Assembly (NCBI RefSeq): GCF_000585375.1
Contig: NZ_KK073874.1
Location: 8,405,913-8,469,912, forward strand
Source of the DNA: Cryptosporangium arvum DSM 44712
GTDB taxonomy: Bacteria; Actinomycetota; Actinomycetes; Mycobacteriales; Cryptosporangiaceae
DNA: 64,000 bases
Direction: 5' to 3'
Part shown: positions 7,394 through 15,986 of the stretch, piece by piece
How the letters are laid out: every line of letters starts with the position of its first letter
Position numbering within the stretch: the first letter of the stretch is position 1
The notes under the pieces: model-generated
What the model was told of the DNA's origin: nothing
Database searches by the model: none
What the model saw: the letters and a program-made list of their open reading frames with translations, nothing else
Translations under genes and position numbers: made by a program

Positions 7394-9568
7394 CTAGGCC
7401 ACCGCGTCGGCGTGCAGGGCTCGCTCGCGCTCGGTCTGGCCGGCGACCAGCGGGCCGACGTCGAGGATGAGCGCGACCTCGCCGTTGCCGAGGATCGTCG
7501 CGCCGCTGATGTACTTCGCCCGGGCGAAGAGGGGGCCGAGCGGCTTGATCACGGTCTGGAACTCCCCCATCAGCGCGTCGACGACCAGCCCGGTGCGCTG
7601 ACCGGACTGCTCGACCACGACGACGCTCTGCCGGCGTGCCGGCTGCCCGTCGATCTCGAACATCGACCGCAACCGGATGAACGGCAGCACTTCCCCACGC
7701 AGGTCCATGACGTTGCGGCCCGCCTCGGCGGCCGGCAGCTCGACGCACTCGGTGACTCGGTCCAGCGGCACGATGAAGAACCGCGACCCGACCCCGACCA
7801 GGAACCCGTCGATGATCGCGAGCGTCAGCGGTAGCCGGAGCCGCATCGTGGTGCCGACACCGACCTCGGTCTCTACCTCGATCGTGCCGCGCAGCGCGGT
7901 GACGTTCTTCCGCACGACGTCCATGCCGACGCCCCGGCCGGACAGGTTCGACACCGCCGCCGCCGTGGAGAACCCCGGCTCGAAGATCATCTCGTAGATC
8001 TCGGCGTCGGTGAGCACGGCACCCGGTTCGACCAGGCCCCGCTCGATCGCCCGCTCCAGGATGCGGTCCCGGTCGAGCCCTTTGCCGTCGTCGGCCACCT
8101 CGATCACGATGTTGCCGGCGTCGTGGAAGGCGTTGAGGCGTAGCGTCCCGCGGGCGGGTTTGCCCCGTCGGAGACGCTCGGCCGGCGACTCGATGCCGTG
8201 GTCGAGCGAGTTGCGGACCAGGTGGACGAGCGGGTCGCCGATGCGTTCGACGAGCGCCTTGTCGACCTCCGCGTCACCGCCGGTCACGACCAGGCCGACT
8301 TCCTTGCCCAACTCGTGGCTCACGTCCCGGACGACCCGCTCGAACCGGCGGAACGTCGTCCCGATCGGCACCATCCGCAGCGACAGCGCGCTGTCGCGGA
8401 CCTCCTCGACCAGGCGCATGACCTCACTCTGCGCTTCCGCCATCCCCGCGCGGTCGTTGCCGTCGGTCAGGCAGACGACGCCGGCGCTGGCCTGGGCGAT
8501 CACGAGTTCGCCGACCAGGTCGATGAGCCGGTCCAGCCGGGCGGCGTCCACCCGGAGCGTCTGGGTGTCCTGCTGGGCGCGGGTCTCGCCGCTGCGGCGC
8601 TGCTTGCGGAGGGCGGCGTCCACGACCTGGCGGGGGACGATGTTCAGCTCGACGAGGATCTCGCCGAGCGGCACCATCGTGTTGCTGCCCCGGGAACGCT
8701 CCTGCTGGAGGTTCATCGCGTCGGTGATCTCGCGTTCGGTCGCGGCACCGCTGCGGATCAGGATGTCGCCGATCCGATCGCTCTCCGGCAGCGTCCCGAT
8801 GAGCCGCACGTACGACTCGACCTGGGCGTCGCCGGGCGTGATCCGGATGTCGCTGTCCTCGCGGACGAACTCGAAGACGTTCTCGATGTCGGCCTTGGGC
8901 ACCGAGGTCTCGTAGTCGACCTCGAACCCGAGGTAACAGGTCTCCGGGTCCATCTCGTCGAGCGTCGGCAGGCCGTCGGCGACGACGCTCAGGTCCGTGA
9001 TCGTGCCGACCGTGGACAGGTAGCGGATGAACGCGAGCGGGTCCATGCCGTTGCGGAGGCTGTCGGGGCCGAAGCTCAGGCTGAGGTGCCAGGCCTTCTC
9101 CTCGTCGGCCACCGGTTCCGGCTCCGGAGCCGACGCCGCCGCCTCGGGAGCGTTCCCGGGCGGGCTCGAGCTTCCGGGGAGAAACGGCTCGAGGCGGCTG
9201 AGCAGCACCGCTCCGGTGCTCAGTTCCTCCGGCGTCGCGTCGGCCCGGCCGTGCGCGATCGCCTCGACCAGGTTCAGGATGTGGTCGCCGCACGGGAGCA
9301 GGGCGCTGACCAGGTCGGGGGTGACCGACAGTTCACCCTGCCGCACCAGGTCGAGCAGCGTCTCGATGACGTGCGTGAACTGCACCATGTGGTCCAGGCC
9401 GAACAGGCCGGACGACCCCTTGAGCGTGTGGATCGCCCGGAACAGCGCGTTGACGCTCTCGGCCTCGACCGGCGTCTCCTCCAGGCGCAGGATGCCGTCC
9501 TCGACGTCCTGCACGAGCTCCCGCGCCTCGGTGATGAAGATGTCCAGGGATTCGTCTTCGAAGCTCAT
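7394..9568 (-). CDS. cheA: Chemotaxis histidine kinase CheA
   Basis: Central kinase of the chemotaxis pathway, 724 residues. It autophosphorylates an N-terminal Hpt histidine (H47 in RAIHTLKGSSGLFGL) and passes phosphate to CheY and CheB. Later come a dimerisation helix (VDAARLDRLIDLVGELVIAQ), an ATP-binding domain with N-box LVRNSLDHGIESPAERL and G-boxes VADDGKGLDRDRI and SGRGVGMDVVRKNV, and a C-terminal CheW-like domain. The linker near residues 260-325 contains GDILIRSGAATEREITDAM and LGEILVELNIVPRQVVDAAL, a pair resembling GspE/MshE N-terminal repeats. Last gene of the operon; its start overlaps the STAS gene stop. Its TAG stop lies in the CTAG bordering the IS5-family element. Confidence 0.96.
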   Translation of the reverse strand: MSFEDESLDIFITEARELVQDVEDGILRLEETPVEAESVNALFRAIHTLKGSSGLFGLDHMVQFTHVIETLLDLVRQGELSVTPDLVSALLPCGDHILNLVEAIAHGRADATPEELSTGAVLLSRLEPFLPGSSSPPGNAPEAAASAPEPEPVADEEKAWHLSLSFGPDSLRNGMDPLAFIRYLSTVGTITDLSVVADGLPTLDEMDPETCYLGFEVDYETSVPKADIENVFEFVREDSDIRITPGDAQVESYVRLIGTLPESDRIGDILIRSGAATEREITDAMNLQQERSRGSNTMVPLGEILVELNIVPRQVVDAALRKQRRSGETRAQQDTQTLRVDAARLDRLIDLVGELVIAQASAGVVCLTDGNDRAGMAEAQSEVMRLVEEVRDSALSLRMVPIGTTFRRFERVVRDVSHELGKEVGLVVTGGDAEVDKALVERIGDPLVHLVRNSLDHGIESPAERLRRGKPARGTLRLNAFHDAGNIVIEVADDGKGLDRDRILERAIERGLVEPGAVLTDAEIYEMIFEPGFSTAAAVSNLSGRGVGMDVVRKNVTALRGTIEVETEVGVGTTMRLRLPLTLAIIDGFLVGVGSRFFIVPLDRVTECVELPAAEAGRNVMDLRGEVLPFIRLRSMFEIDGQPARRQSVVVVEQSGQRTGLVVDALMGEFQTVIKPLGPLFARAKYISGATILGNGEVALILDVGPLVAGQTERERALHADAVA

Positions 9569-9810
9569 CGCAGCTCCGCGCTCAATCGGGTGAAGTCCAG
9601 CAGGTCACGGACGACCGGGCTCGGGTCGGTGAGCACCACGCCTTCGCGCCGGGCGGCCAGCAGCAACTGCAGGCCGGCGGTGTCGACGTCGGACACCGCG
9701 GACAGGTCGAGCTCCAGACCGGTCCCGGCTTTCCGGTACGGCACGAGCCGTTCCCGGGTCTCCGCGGCGGTGACGATCGTCAGTTCGTCACCCAGTTCGA
9801 GCCGGGTCAT
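9565..9810 (-). CDS. STAS-domain protein (anti-sigma-antagonist-like)
   Basis: A small 81-residue soluble protein consisting only of a STAS fold; LELDLSAVSDVDTAGLQLLL is the diagnostic beta-alpha segment of anti-anti-sigma factors such as SpoIIAA. The residue normally phosphorylated (Ser/Thr before AGLQ) is T in DVDTAGLQ. STAS genes occur beside cheA in several bacteria with unclear function. Four-base ATGA overlaps link it to cheY upstream and cheA downstream, so it belongs to the chemotaxis operon. Confidence 0.85.
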   Translation of the reverse strand: MTRLELGDELTIVTAAETRERLVPYRKAGTGLELDLSAVSDVDTAGLQLLLAARREGVVLTDPSPVVRDLLDFTRLSAELR

Positions 9811-10175
9811 GGCGCGATCAGCTTCTGTACCGCCGCGAGCATCTGCGGCGGCTGGAACGGCTTGGTGACCCAGGCCTTGGCCCCCGCGGCCTGCGCGGCC
9901 TTCTTCTTGTCCTCCTGCGATTCGGTGGTCAGCATGATCACCGGTGTGAACTTGTACGCCGCGAGCTTCTTGACCTCCTGGACGAACGTAATGCCGTCCA
10001 TGTTGGGCATGTTCACGTCGGAGATGATCAGGTGGACGCGCTGACCGGTCAGCTTGGCCAGCGCGTCCTTGCCGTCGACGCCGGCGATCACGTCGTACCC
10101 GGCGCCCTTCAGCGCGATCGTGACCACCTGCCGCACCGAAGCCGAGTCGTCGACTATCAGGATCGTCTTTGCCAT
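9807..10175 (-). CDS. cheY: Response regulator CheY
   Basis: Single receiver domain, 122 residues: acidic pair in ILIVDDSASVRQ, phospho-acceptor Asp in LIISDVNMPNMDGITF, T in IMLTTESQ and Lys in WVTKPFQPPQM. The short form with no output domain, and the operon context, indicate the motor-binding CheY. The start at 10175 has a clear AGGAGG upstream; a longer reading has no family support. Confidence 0.95.
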   Translation of the reverse strand: MAKTILIVDDSASVRQVVTIALKGAGYDVIAGVDGKDALAKLTGQRVHLIISDVNMPNMDGITFVQEVKKLAAYKFTPVIMLTTESQEDKKKAAQAAGAKAWVTKPFQPPQMLAAVQKLIAP

Positions 10176-10203
10176 GGCCTGTGCCTCCTGGAGCTGCGCC
10201 CCG

Positions 10204-11250
10204 TCAGAAGAACGTGATCTCGGATTCGCGCTGCACGACCGCACCGCCCGACTCGTGGGCCAGCCGCTCCTCCACCATCGTGTAGTCGGCGGCGAGGGCG
10301 TCGAGCAGGCGTTGGGCGTCCAGCGGCAGCGGCTCACCGGACTCCGTGGTCGGGACGTCGGCGACGACCGTCGGTAGCTGGGCGATGTTGTCACGCAGGT
10401 GTTCGAGCACCTGGCAGAGCCGATCCTGGAACTGGAGCTCGACGAGGGACGACGCGATCTGCCCACGGATGCCGACGGCCGCGGACTCGAGTTCGCCCGA
10501 CGACTGCTGGAACCCGGTGACGACCGACTGCAGGTCCTCAAGCACCTCGTTGACGTCGCCGTTGGCCTGGTTGACGGCGAGATCCTCCCGCTCGGCGCCC
10601 TCCTGGGCGTTCGTGATCACCGAGTCGATCGCGGCGCCGATGCCGGCGACCTTGTCGGTGATGCGGCTGCTGGTGTTGAGCGACCGCTCGGCCAGGTGAC
10701 GCACCTCGAGCGCGACGACCTCGAACGCGGCGCCGGCCTCGCCGACCCGCACGGCCTCGATCGCGGCGTTGAGCGCCAGCAGGTGGGTCTGGGACGCGAT
10801 CGCGGTGACCTCGGCCGCCATCTGCTTGAGCTCGCCGGTCAGGTCGTTGAGCGTGCGGAGTTCCTCCAGCGCCTGCCGCTTCATCGCCACCGCGTTGTCG
10901 AGCGTGCTGACGACGTCGCCGAGCCGCTCCCGGCTGCGGTCGAACACGGCCGCGGAGTCACCGTGCAACACCCCGGCGGACGAGTCGAGCACCGTGTCGA
11001 GGTTGTCGACGATGCCCGCGAACTGTTCGGTGACACCGCTGATCGCGGTCTCCATCTGCGCGCGGGACGTGTCCACCTGGGCCGACCAGACCGGGGCCAC
11101 CGCACCGGCGAAGTCGACGACGCTGCGGTGGAACTCGTTGGCGGTGGTAGTGGTGGCGGGTGTCTGCCGCGCGTCGAGCCGCTTTCCCACGACGACGCCG
11201 ACGCCCAGCCCGACCAGGAGCGCCGCCAGCGCGATCAACCACTCAGCCAT
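10204..11250 (-). CDS. Membrane-anchored methyl-accepting chemotaxis-like signalling protein without sensor domain
   Basis: It has 348 residues, with one N-terminal transmembrane helix (residues about 4-22), then coiled-coil, then a divergent MCP signalling hairpin: [21 protein letters not shown] followed by [14 protein letters not shown], where typical receptors have ARAGE and VVADEVRKLAE. There is no periplasmic ligand-binding region and no HAMP domain. The C-terminal part has [20 protein letters not shown], a segment often found near the end of such shortened receptors and reminiscent of CheZ-linked helices. It may be a cytoplasmic or membrane-sensing receptor. Eight-base overlap with cheB upstream and a 28-bp gap before cheY. 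Confidence 0.82.
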   Translation of the reverse strand: MAEWLIALAALLVGLGVGVVVGKRLDARQTPATTTTANEFHRSVVDFAGAVAPVWSAQVDTSRAQMETAISGVTEQFAGIVDNLDTVLDSSAGVLHGDSAAVFDRSRERLGDVVSTLDNAVAMKRQALEELRTLNDLTGELKQMAAEVTAIASQTHLLALNAAIEAVRVGEAGAAFEVVALEVRHLAERSLNTSSRITDKVAGIGAAIDSVITNAQEGAEREDLAVNQANGDVNEVLEDLQSVVTGFQQSSGELESAAVGIRGQIASSLVELQFQDRLCQVLEHLRDNIAQLPTVVADVPTTESGEPLPLDAQRLLDALAADYTMVEERLAHESGGAVVQRESEITFF

Positions 11251-12286
11251 GTTTGTGGATCACCTCCGGGATCGCGGACAGCGGTGCCTCCCGGTCGGCC
11301 GCGCCCAGCAGCACCGCCTCGTGCGGCATGCCGTACACCAGGCTGGTTGCCTCGTCCTGCGCCACCGTGTGTGCTCCGGCGTGGCGCATCTCGAGCAGGC
11401 CGCGGGCGCCGTCGTCGCCCATTCCGGTCATGATGATGCCGAGCGCGTTGCGTCCGGCGGCCTTGGCCACCGACCGGAACAGCACGTCGACCGAGGGCCG
11501 GTGCCGGTTGACCAGCGGCCCGTCGAACACCCGGACGCGGTACTGCGCGCCGTCCCTGCGTAGCTCCATGTGCCGCCCGCCGGGAGCGACGAGCGCCCGC
11601 CCGGTCACCACGCGGTCCCCGTCGACGGCCTCGGTCACCTCGACGTCGCAGAGGCCGTTCAGGCGGGCCGAGAACGCGGCCGTGAACTTCTCCGGCATGT
11701 GCTGCACGATCACGATCCCCGGGCAGGTCACGCGGAGAGCGGTGAGCACCACCTCGAGCGCCTGCGTACCGCCGGTGGACGTGCCGATCGCCACGATCCG
11801 GTCCGTGGTCGTCGCGAGCGCGCCGGCCGGCGCCGACGGCGCTCCCACGGCGACCGGCTGGCGCACCGCACCACGGACGTTGCTCGCGGCCGCCGCACGC
11901 ACCGCCGAGACGATGTCGCCACCCTCGTCCTGGATGAATTGCTTGAGCCCGGTCGTCGGCTTCGGGATCACGCTCACCGCACCGGCCGCGAGCGCGTCCA
12001 TCGTCGTCTCCGCGCCACGGGTGGTCATCGTCGAGCAGATCACGACCGGCGTCGGACGCGTGGCCATGATCTTCTTGAGGAACGTGATGCCGTCCATCCG
12101 GGGCATCTCGAGATCCAGCACGACGACGTCGGGCCAGATCTTGTTCATCCGTTCCCAGGCGAAGATCGGGTCGGACGCGGCGCCGATGACGTCGATCTCG
12201 CCGCTGCCGGCCAGCCGCGCGGTCAGCGCCTGACGCACGACGGCCGAGTCGTCGACGATGAACACACCGATCCGGGGCTTGCTCAT
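11243..12286 (-). CDS. cheB: Protein-glutamate methylesterase/deamidase CheB
   Basis: Receptor demethylase, 347 residues. An N-terminal receiver domain ([14 protein letters not shown]; phospho-Asp in [17 protein letters not shown]) is joined to a C-terminal methylesterase domain with catalytic Ser in [12 protein letters not shown], His in [12 protein letters not shown] and Asp in [17 protein letters not shown]. Phosphorylation by CheA would activate it for adaptation. The start at 12286 overlaps the cheD stop in ATGA. Confidence 0.96.
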   Translation of the reverse strand: MSKPRIGVFIVDDSAVVRQALTARLAGSGEIDVIGAASDPIFAWERMNKIWPDVVVLDLEMPRMDGITFLKKIMATRPTPVVICSTMTTRGAETTMDALAAGAVSVIPKPTTGLKQFIQDEGGDIVSAVRAAAASNVRGAVRQPVAVGAPSAPAGALATTTDRIVAIGTSTGGTQALEVVLTALRVTCPGIVIVQHMPEKFTAAFSARLNGLCDVEVTEAVDGDRVVTGRALVAPGGRHMELRRDGAQYRVRVFDGPLVNRHRPSVDVLFRSVAKAAGRNALGIIMTGMGDDGARGLLEMRHAGAHTVAQDEATSLVYGMPHEAVLLGAADREAPLSAIPEVIHKHG

Positions 12287-12774
12287 GCCATCGCCTGGTC
12301 GCCGACGGTGTGGGTCGAGTGCTTCATCCACACGCCGCCGTCGGTGAGGTCGAACAGGACGTGGCGCGCGCCGGTGCCGCCCAGGTGGGTCGCGGTGACC
12401 TCGAAGCCGTGGCGCTCGAGCAACTCCAGGCCGATGTCGATGTTCTGCCGGGGGATGTCCACCGCGCGGCTGCCCGGGAACTGGTTACCGCCGCCGAACA
12501 TCTTGACCTGGTACTCGTGCGGCAACGTGTTGGTGCGGCGGAGCTCGCGCAGGAACAGCTCGATCGCCTCGTCGGCGTATCGGCCGGACAGCTCGTGCGG
12601 ACCGGACGGACGCCGCCGCCGGGGGTTCATGTAGTGGCACATGCCGCCGATGCGCAGCCGCGGGTGCCACAGCGAGATCGAGACGCACGACCCGAGCAGC
12701 GTCCGGATCCTCGCGCCGTCGGACGCGAAGCAGAAGTCACCCGGGTTGAGGGTCACGTCATCCGCTCTAAACAT
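12283..12774 (-). CDS. cheD: Chemoreceptor glutamine deamidase CheD
   Basis: It has 163 residues with the catalytic pattern [13 protein letters not shown] (nucleophile Cys) and GGMCHYMNP (His). The MFGGGNQF and [18 protein letters not shown] segments are also typical. CheD deamidates receptor glutamines to glutamates, preparing methylation sites. It lies between cheR and cheB with overlaps on both sides. Confidence 0.95.
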   Translation of the reverse strand: MFRADDVTLNPGDFCFASDGARIRTLLGSCVSISLWHPRLRIGGMCHYMNPRRRRPSGPHELSGRYADEAIELFLRELRRTNTLPHEYQVKMFGGGNQFPGSRAVDIPRQNIDIGLELLERHGFEVTATHLGGTGARHVLFDLTDGGVWMKHSTHTVGDQAMA

Positions 12775-13594
12775 CGGCGGGACGTCGGTAAATCGAGGGT
12801 TCGACCAGCTGCAGCCGGGACGTGACGCCCTTGAGCGTCTCGGACAGGCTGACGATCAGATGTCCGCCCGGCTGGAGCATCGTCTCCAGCCGCTCCAGCA
12901 GCGCGATCTTCGTCTCGACTCCGAAGTAGATCATCACGTTGCGCAGGAAGATCACGTCGAAGCGCCCCAGGCCCTCCAGGTTGTCCATGAGGTTGGCGCG
13001 CACGAACGTCACCCGGGCCCGCAGGTCGGGGGCGATCGCCAGCTGACCGGTGTACTCCTCCCGGCCCTTGCGGCAGTACTTACGCAGCAGCGGAAGCGGG
13101 ATCCGCTCGGCGGCCGCGATCGGGTAGAGGCCCCGCTGCGCGCTGGCTACGACACGCGCCGACACGTCGGTGCCCACGACCTCCCACGGTGCGTTCGGCA
13201 GCGCGTCGGCCAGCACCATCGACGCGGTGTACGCCTCCTCGCCGCTGGAACTGGCCGCGCTCCACAGCCGGAACGGCCGGTTGGCCGGGTGCGCGGGCAG
13301 CACCTCCTCGCGCAGGAAGTCGAAGTGGCGCGGCTCGCGGAAGAAGAACGTCTCGTTCGTGGTGAGCAGGTCGATGGCCTGGTGGAGCTCCGGCTCCTCG
13401 GGGCGGGCGAGCAGGTCGAGGTACTCCCGGTACGAGGTGAGGCCGAGCTGGCGCAGCCGCTTGTCGAGCCGGCCCATGACCAGCGTCTCCTTGCCCGGTG
13501 ACAGGCGGATGCCGGTACGGCGCAGCAGCAGGTCGCTGATCTCCGCGAACTCCGCGTGGGTGATCGGCTTCGGGTGGTGGGTGGTCACCGTCAT
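12767..13594 (-). CDS. cheR: Chemotaxis protein methyltransferase CheR
   Basis: SAM-dependent receptor glutamate methyltransferase, 275 residues. An N-terminal helical CheR domain (residues 10-60) is followed by the methyltransferase fold with NETFFFREPRHF, SAASSSGEEAYTASM (SAM loop), VGTDVSARVVASAQRG and FDVIFLRNVMIYF. It overlaps cheW by four bases and cheD by eight. Confidence 0.96.
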   Translation of the reverse strand: MTVTTHHPKPITHAEFAEISDLLLRRTGIRLSPGKETLVMGRLDKRLRQLGLTSYREYLDLLARPEEPELHQAIDLLTTNETFFFREPRHFDFLREEVLPAHPANRPFRLWSAASSSGEEAYTASMVLADALPNAPWEVVGTDVSARVVASAQRGLYPIAAAERIPLPLLRKYCRKGREEYTGQLAIAPDLRARVTFVRANLMDNLEGLGRFDVIFLRNVMIYFGVETKIALLERLETMLQPGGHLIVSLSETLKGVTSRLQLVEPSIYRRPADV

Positions 13595-14148
13595 GACGCT
13601 TCGGCCACCGCGTTCTGCAGGTTCACCATGTCGGCGATCGAAAGCACCCGGCTGACGTCGAGCACGATGACGAAGTCGTCGCCGGCGCCGTCGTCCCGCT
13701 TGGCCATGCCGCTGATGTAGTCGGCCCGGATGCCCGCGCCGAACGCGGGCGCCGGCTCGATCTCGTCGTCGGCGAGCCGGACGACCTTGTTGACGACGTC
13801 GACGAGCACACCGATGTCCTGGGTGGACCCGGTGACGCCCTCCTCGTCGGTGACCGTCGGTGTCGGGATCCGCACGATGATGATGCAGGTCCGGCGCGCG
13901 ATCGCAGTCACCCCGCGTCCGAAGCGGATCGCCAGGTCGATGACCGGCACGACCCGCCCACGCAGGTTGATCACGCCGCGGATGAAGTCCGGCATCATCG
14001 GCACCGGCGTGAGCTGCCGGTGCTCGAGGATCTCGGTGACGTTGAAGATGTTCAGCGCGTACATCTCACCGTTGAGCGTGAACCTCAGGTAGCGGTCGGA
14101 CCCGGCGGCGCTCGCGCCGGGCCGAGGTTCGGTCTGCGTGCTGCTCAC
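13591..14148 (-). CDS. cheW: Chemotaxis adaptor CheW
   Basis: Coupling protein joining receptors to CheA, 185 residues. The CheW fold is indicated by FTLNGEMYALNIFNVTEIL, MMPDFIRGVINLRGRVVPVIDL and IGVLVDVVNKVVRL. A disordered 20-residue N-terminal tail precedes it. Located between the MCP and cheR in the operon. Confidence 0.95.
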   Translation of the reverse strand: MSSTQTEPRPGASAAGSDRYLRFTLNGEMYALNIFNVTEILEHRQLTPVPMMPDFIRGVINLRGRVVPVIDLAIRFGRGVTAIARRTCIIIVRIPTPTVTDEEGVTGSTQDIGVLVDVVNKVVRLADDEIEPAPAFGAGIRADYISGMAKRDDGAGDDFVIVLDVSRVLSIADMVNLQNAVAEAS

Positions 14149-14160
14149 CGCTACCTCCGC

Positions 14161-15855
14161 TCAGAACCGGTCGAATTTGCTGTCGTCGACGTCGGACGGC
14201 CCCGACCCGACCGGCAACGCGCCCGCGGGAGTGAGCCGGGCGCTGCCGGTGGTCCGTTTCGGGGTGCCGTAGGTGCCGCCGCCGTAGCTGACCGCCGGTG
14301 GGCGACGGCGTACGTTCGACGTCTGGAAGAAGCCCATGACCTCCTGCAGCTGCGAGGTCTGGGCCGACATCTGCTGCGCGGTCGCGGCCAGCTCCTCGCT
14401 GGAGGACGCGTTCGTCTGGGTGATCTTGCTGATCTGGCCCATCGCGGTGTCGATCTGGCGGATGCCGGAGGTCTGCTCGCTGCTGGCCGCGGCGATCTCT
14501 TGGACGAGGTCCGACGTCCGGGTGATGCCGGGCAGGATCTCCTGGAGCAGCTGGCCGGCGCGCTCGGCCGTGTGCACGCTGCCGGCCGCCAGCTCGCTGA
14601 TCTCGGCCGCCGCGACCTGGCTGCGCTCGGCGAGCTTCCCCACTTCGGTCGCGACGACCGCGAAGCCCTTGCCGTGTTCACCGGCGCGGGCGGCTTCGAT
14701 CGTCGCGTTGAGCGCCAGCATGTTCGTCTGGAACGCGATGTCGTCGATGATCGAGATCTTGCTGGCGATCTGCTTCATCGCGTCGACGGTCTGCAGCACC
14801 GCGCTGCCGCCCTCGGTCGCGTCGGCGGCGGCCTTGGTCGCGATGCCCTCGGTGACCCCGGCGTTCTCGCTGTTCTGGGAGATGCCCGCGCCCATCTGCT
14901 GGATGCTCGCGGTGGTCTCCTCGACGCTCGCGGCCTGCTCGGTGGCGGCCTGCGACAGCGACTGCGACGCGCCGCTGATCTGGCTGGACGCGCTGTTGAG
15001 CTGGTCGGTGGACTCGATGACGGTGCCGACGGTGTCGGAGAGCTTCTCCAGCGCCGTGTTGAGCGCACCGCCCATCTGCCCGACCTCGTCCCGGCTGTCG
15101 ACCGCCAACCGCTGGTCGAGGCGCCCGTCGGCCAGACCGTCGAGCACGCGGACGGTCTCGCGCAGCGGGCGGGCGATCGACCGCGTGATCAGCTGCACGA
15201 CGAGGAACGTGGCGAACAGCGCGACGACGATCAGCCCGATCGTCAGGATCCGGGCCTGGGAGTACGCGTCGGCGGAGGCGTCGAGCTTGGCCTTGGCGTC
15301 GGCGTCCTGCAGCGCGCCGAGCTGGTTCAGCGCCGAGATGAGCGTGTTCGCCAGCGGGGTCGTCGTCGCCTTCCGGTAGGCGAGGAACTCGGTGTACCGG
15401 TTCGCCACGGCGAGCGGGATGGCCCGATCGGTGAGCGCCTTCTGGTAGGCCTGCCACGCGGAGACGAAGGCCGCCCGCTCGTCGGCTCCGCTCCCGACCT
15501 CGGTCTCCGCGAACGCGGCCCAGGCGACATTGACCTCGTTGATCGTCTTCTCGGTCGTGGCCTTCTGCTCCTGGGTGTCCGCGGGCGTCTGGGCCAGGGC
15601 CAGGTTCAGGACGTCCCGGCGCACGTCGGCGACCTTCGAGTCGACCGTGTTGATCAGCTGGATGTTGTGCAGGTTCTTGTCGTAGAGCGACTTCAACCGG
15701 TCCTGGGTGCTGCCGAGTTGAACCAACCCGTACAGACCGACGGTCAGGAGCAACACGCACACGAGGGCCGCGAGGGACCGCAGTTTCCATGCCACCGGAA
15801 GGTGCCGGAATGCGAAACCGCCCGTGCGGCGCGCTTCGACAGACGTCTCGGCCAT
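14161..15855 (-). CDS. mcp: Methyl-accepting chemotaxis protein
   Basis: First gene of the chemotaxis operon, 564 residues. Layout: short cytoplasmic N-terminus, TM1 (about 26-48), four-helix-bundle periplasmic sensor (about 50-205), TM2 (about 206-228), HAMP (about 229-280), and a signalling domain with the tip [21 protein letters not shown] and [15 protein letters not shown]. The last five residues, KFDRF, fit the aromatic-x-x-aromatic pattern of CheR/CheB-binding pentapeptide tethers, at the end of a flexible tail. Ligand unknown. Confidence 0.94.
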   Translation of the reverse strand: MAETSVEARRTGGFAFRHLPVAWKLRSLAALVCVLLLTVGLYGLVQLGSTQDRLKSLYDKNLHNIQLINTVDSKVADVRRDVLNLALAQTPADTQEQKATTEKTINEVNVAWAAFAETEVGSGADERAAFVSAWQAYQKALTDRAIPLAVANRYTEFLAYRKATTTPLANTLISALNQLGALQDADAKAKLDASADAYSQARILTIGLIVVALFATFLVVQLITRSIARPLRETVRVLDGLADGRLDQRLAVDSRDEVGQMGGALNTALEKLSDTVGTVIESTDQLNSASSQISGASQSLSQAATEQAASVEETTASIQQMGAGISQNSENAGVTEGIATKAAADATEGGSAVLQTVDAMKQIASKISIIDDIAFQTNMLALNATIEAARAGEHGKGFAVVATEVGKLAERSQVAAAEISELAAGSVHTAERAGQLLQEILPGITRTSDLVQEIAAASSEQTSGIRQIDTAMGQISKITQTNASSSEELAATAQQMSAQTSQLQEVMGFFQTSNVRRRPPAVSYGGGTYGTPKRTTGSARLTPAGALPVGSGPSDVDDSKFDRF

Positions 15856-15961
15856 TGATGAGCTCCTCGGTCGTGATCACGCGTCGCATCCCCCCATCGG
15901 CTCGGGTGTCAATCGTCTGAGTCGTTCGGAGCGGTTCGGGAGTAATAACGTTGTCTTGTAT

Positions 15962-15978
15962 CAGTAACGCTGTTACTG
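15962..15978. promoter_or_regulatory. Perfect 17-bp palindrome, probable TetR-family operator
   Basis: CAGTAAC-GCT-GTTACTG is a perfect inverted repeat eight bases upstream of the redoxin ATG. GTAAC-N3-GTTAC is a common TetR-family operator shape, and a TetR gene follows five bases after the redoxin gene, so autoregulation is likely. It also lies between the divergent redoxin and MCP starts. Confidence 0.65.
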
Positions 15979-15986
15979 TCGACCGC

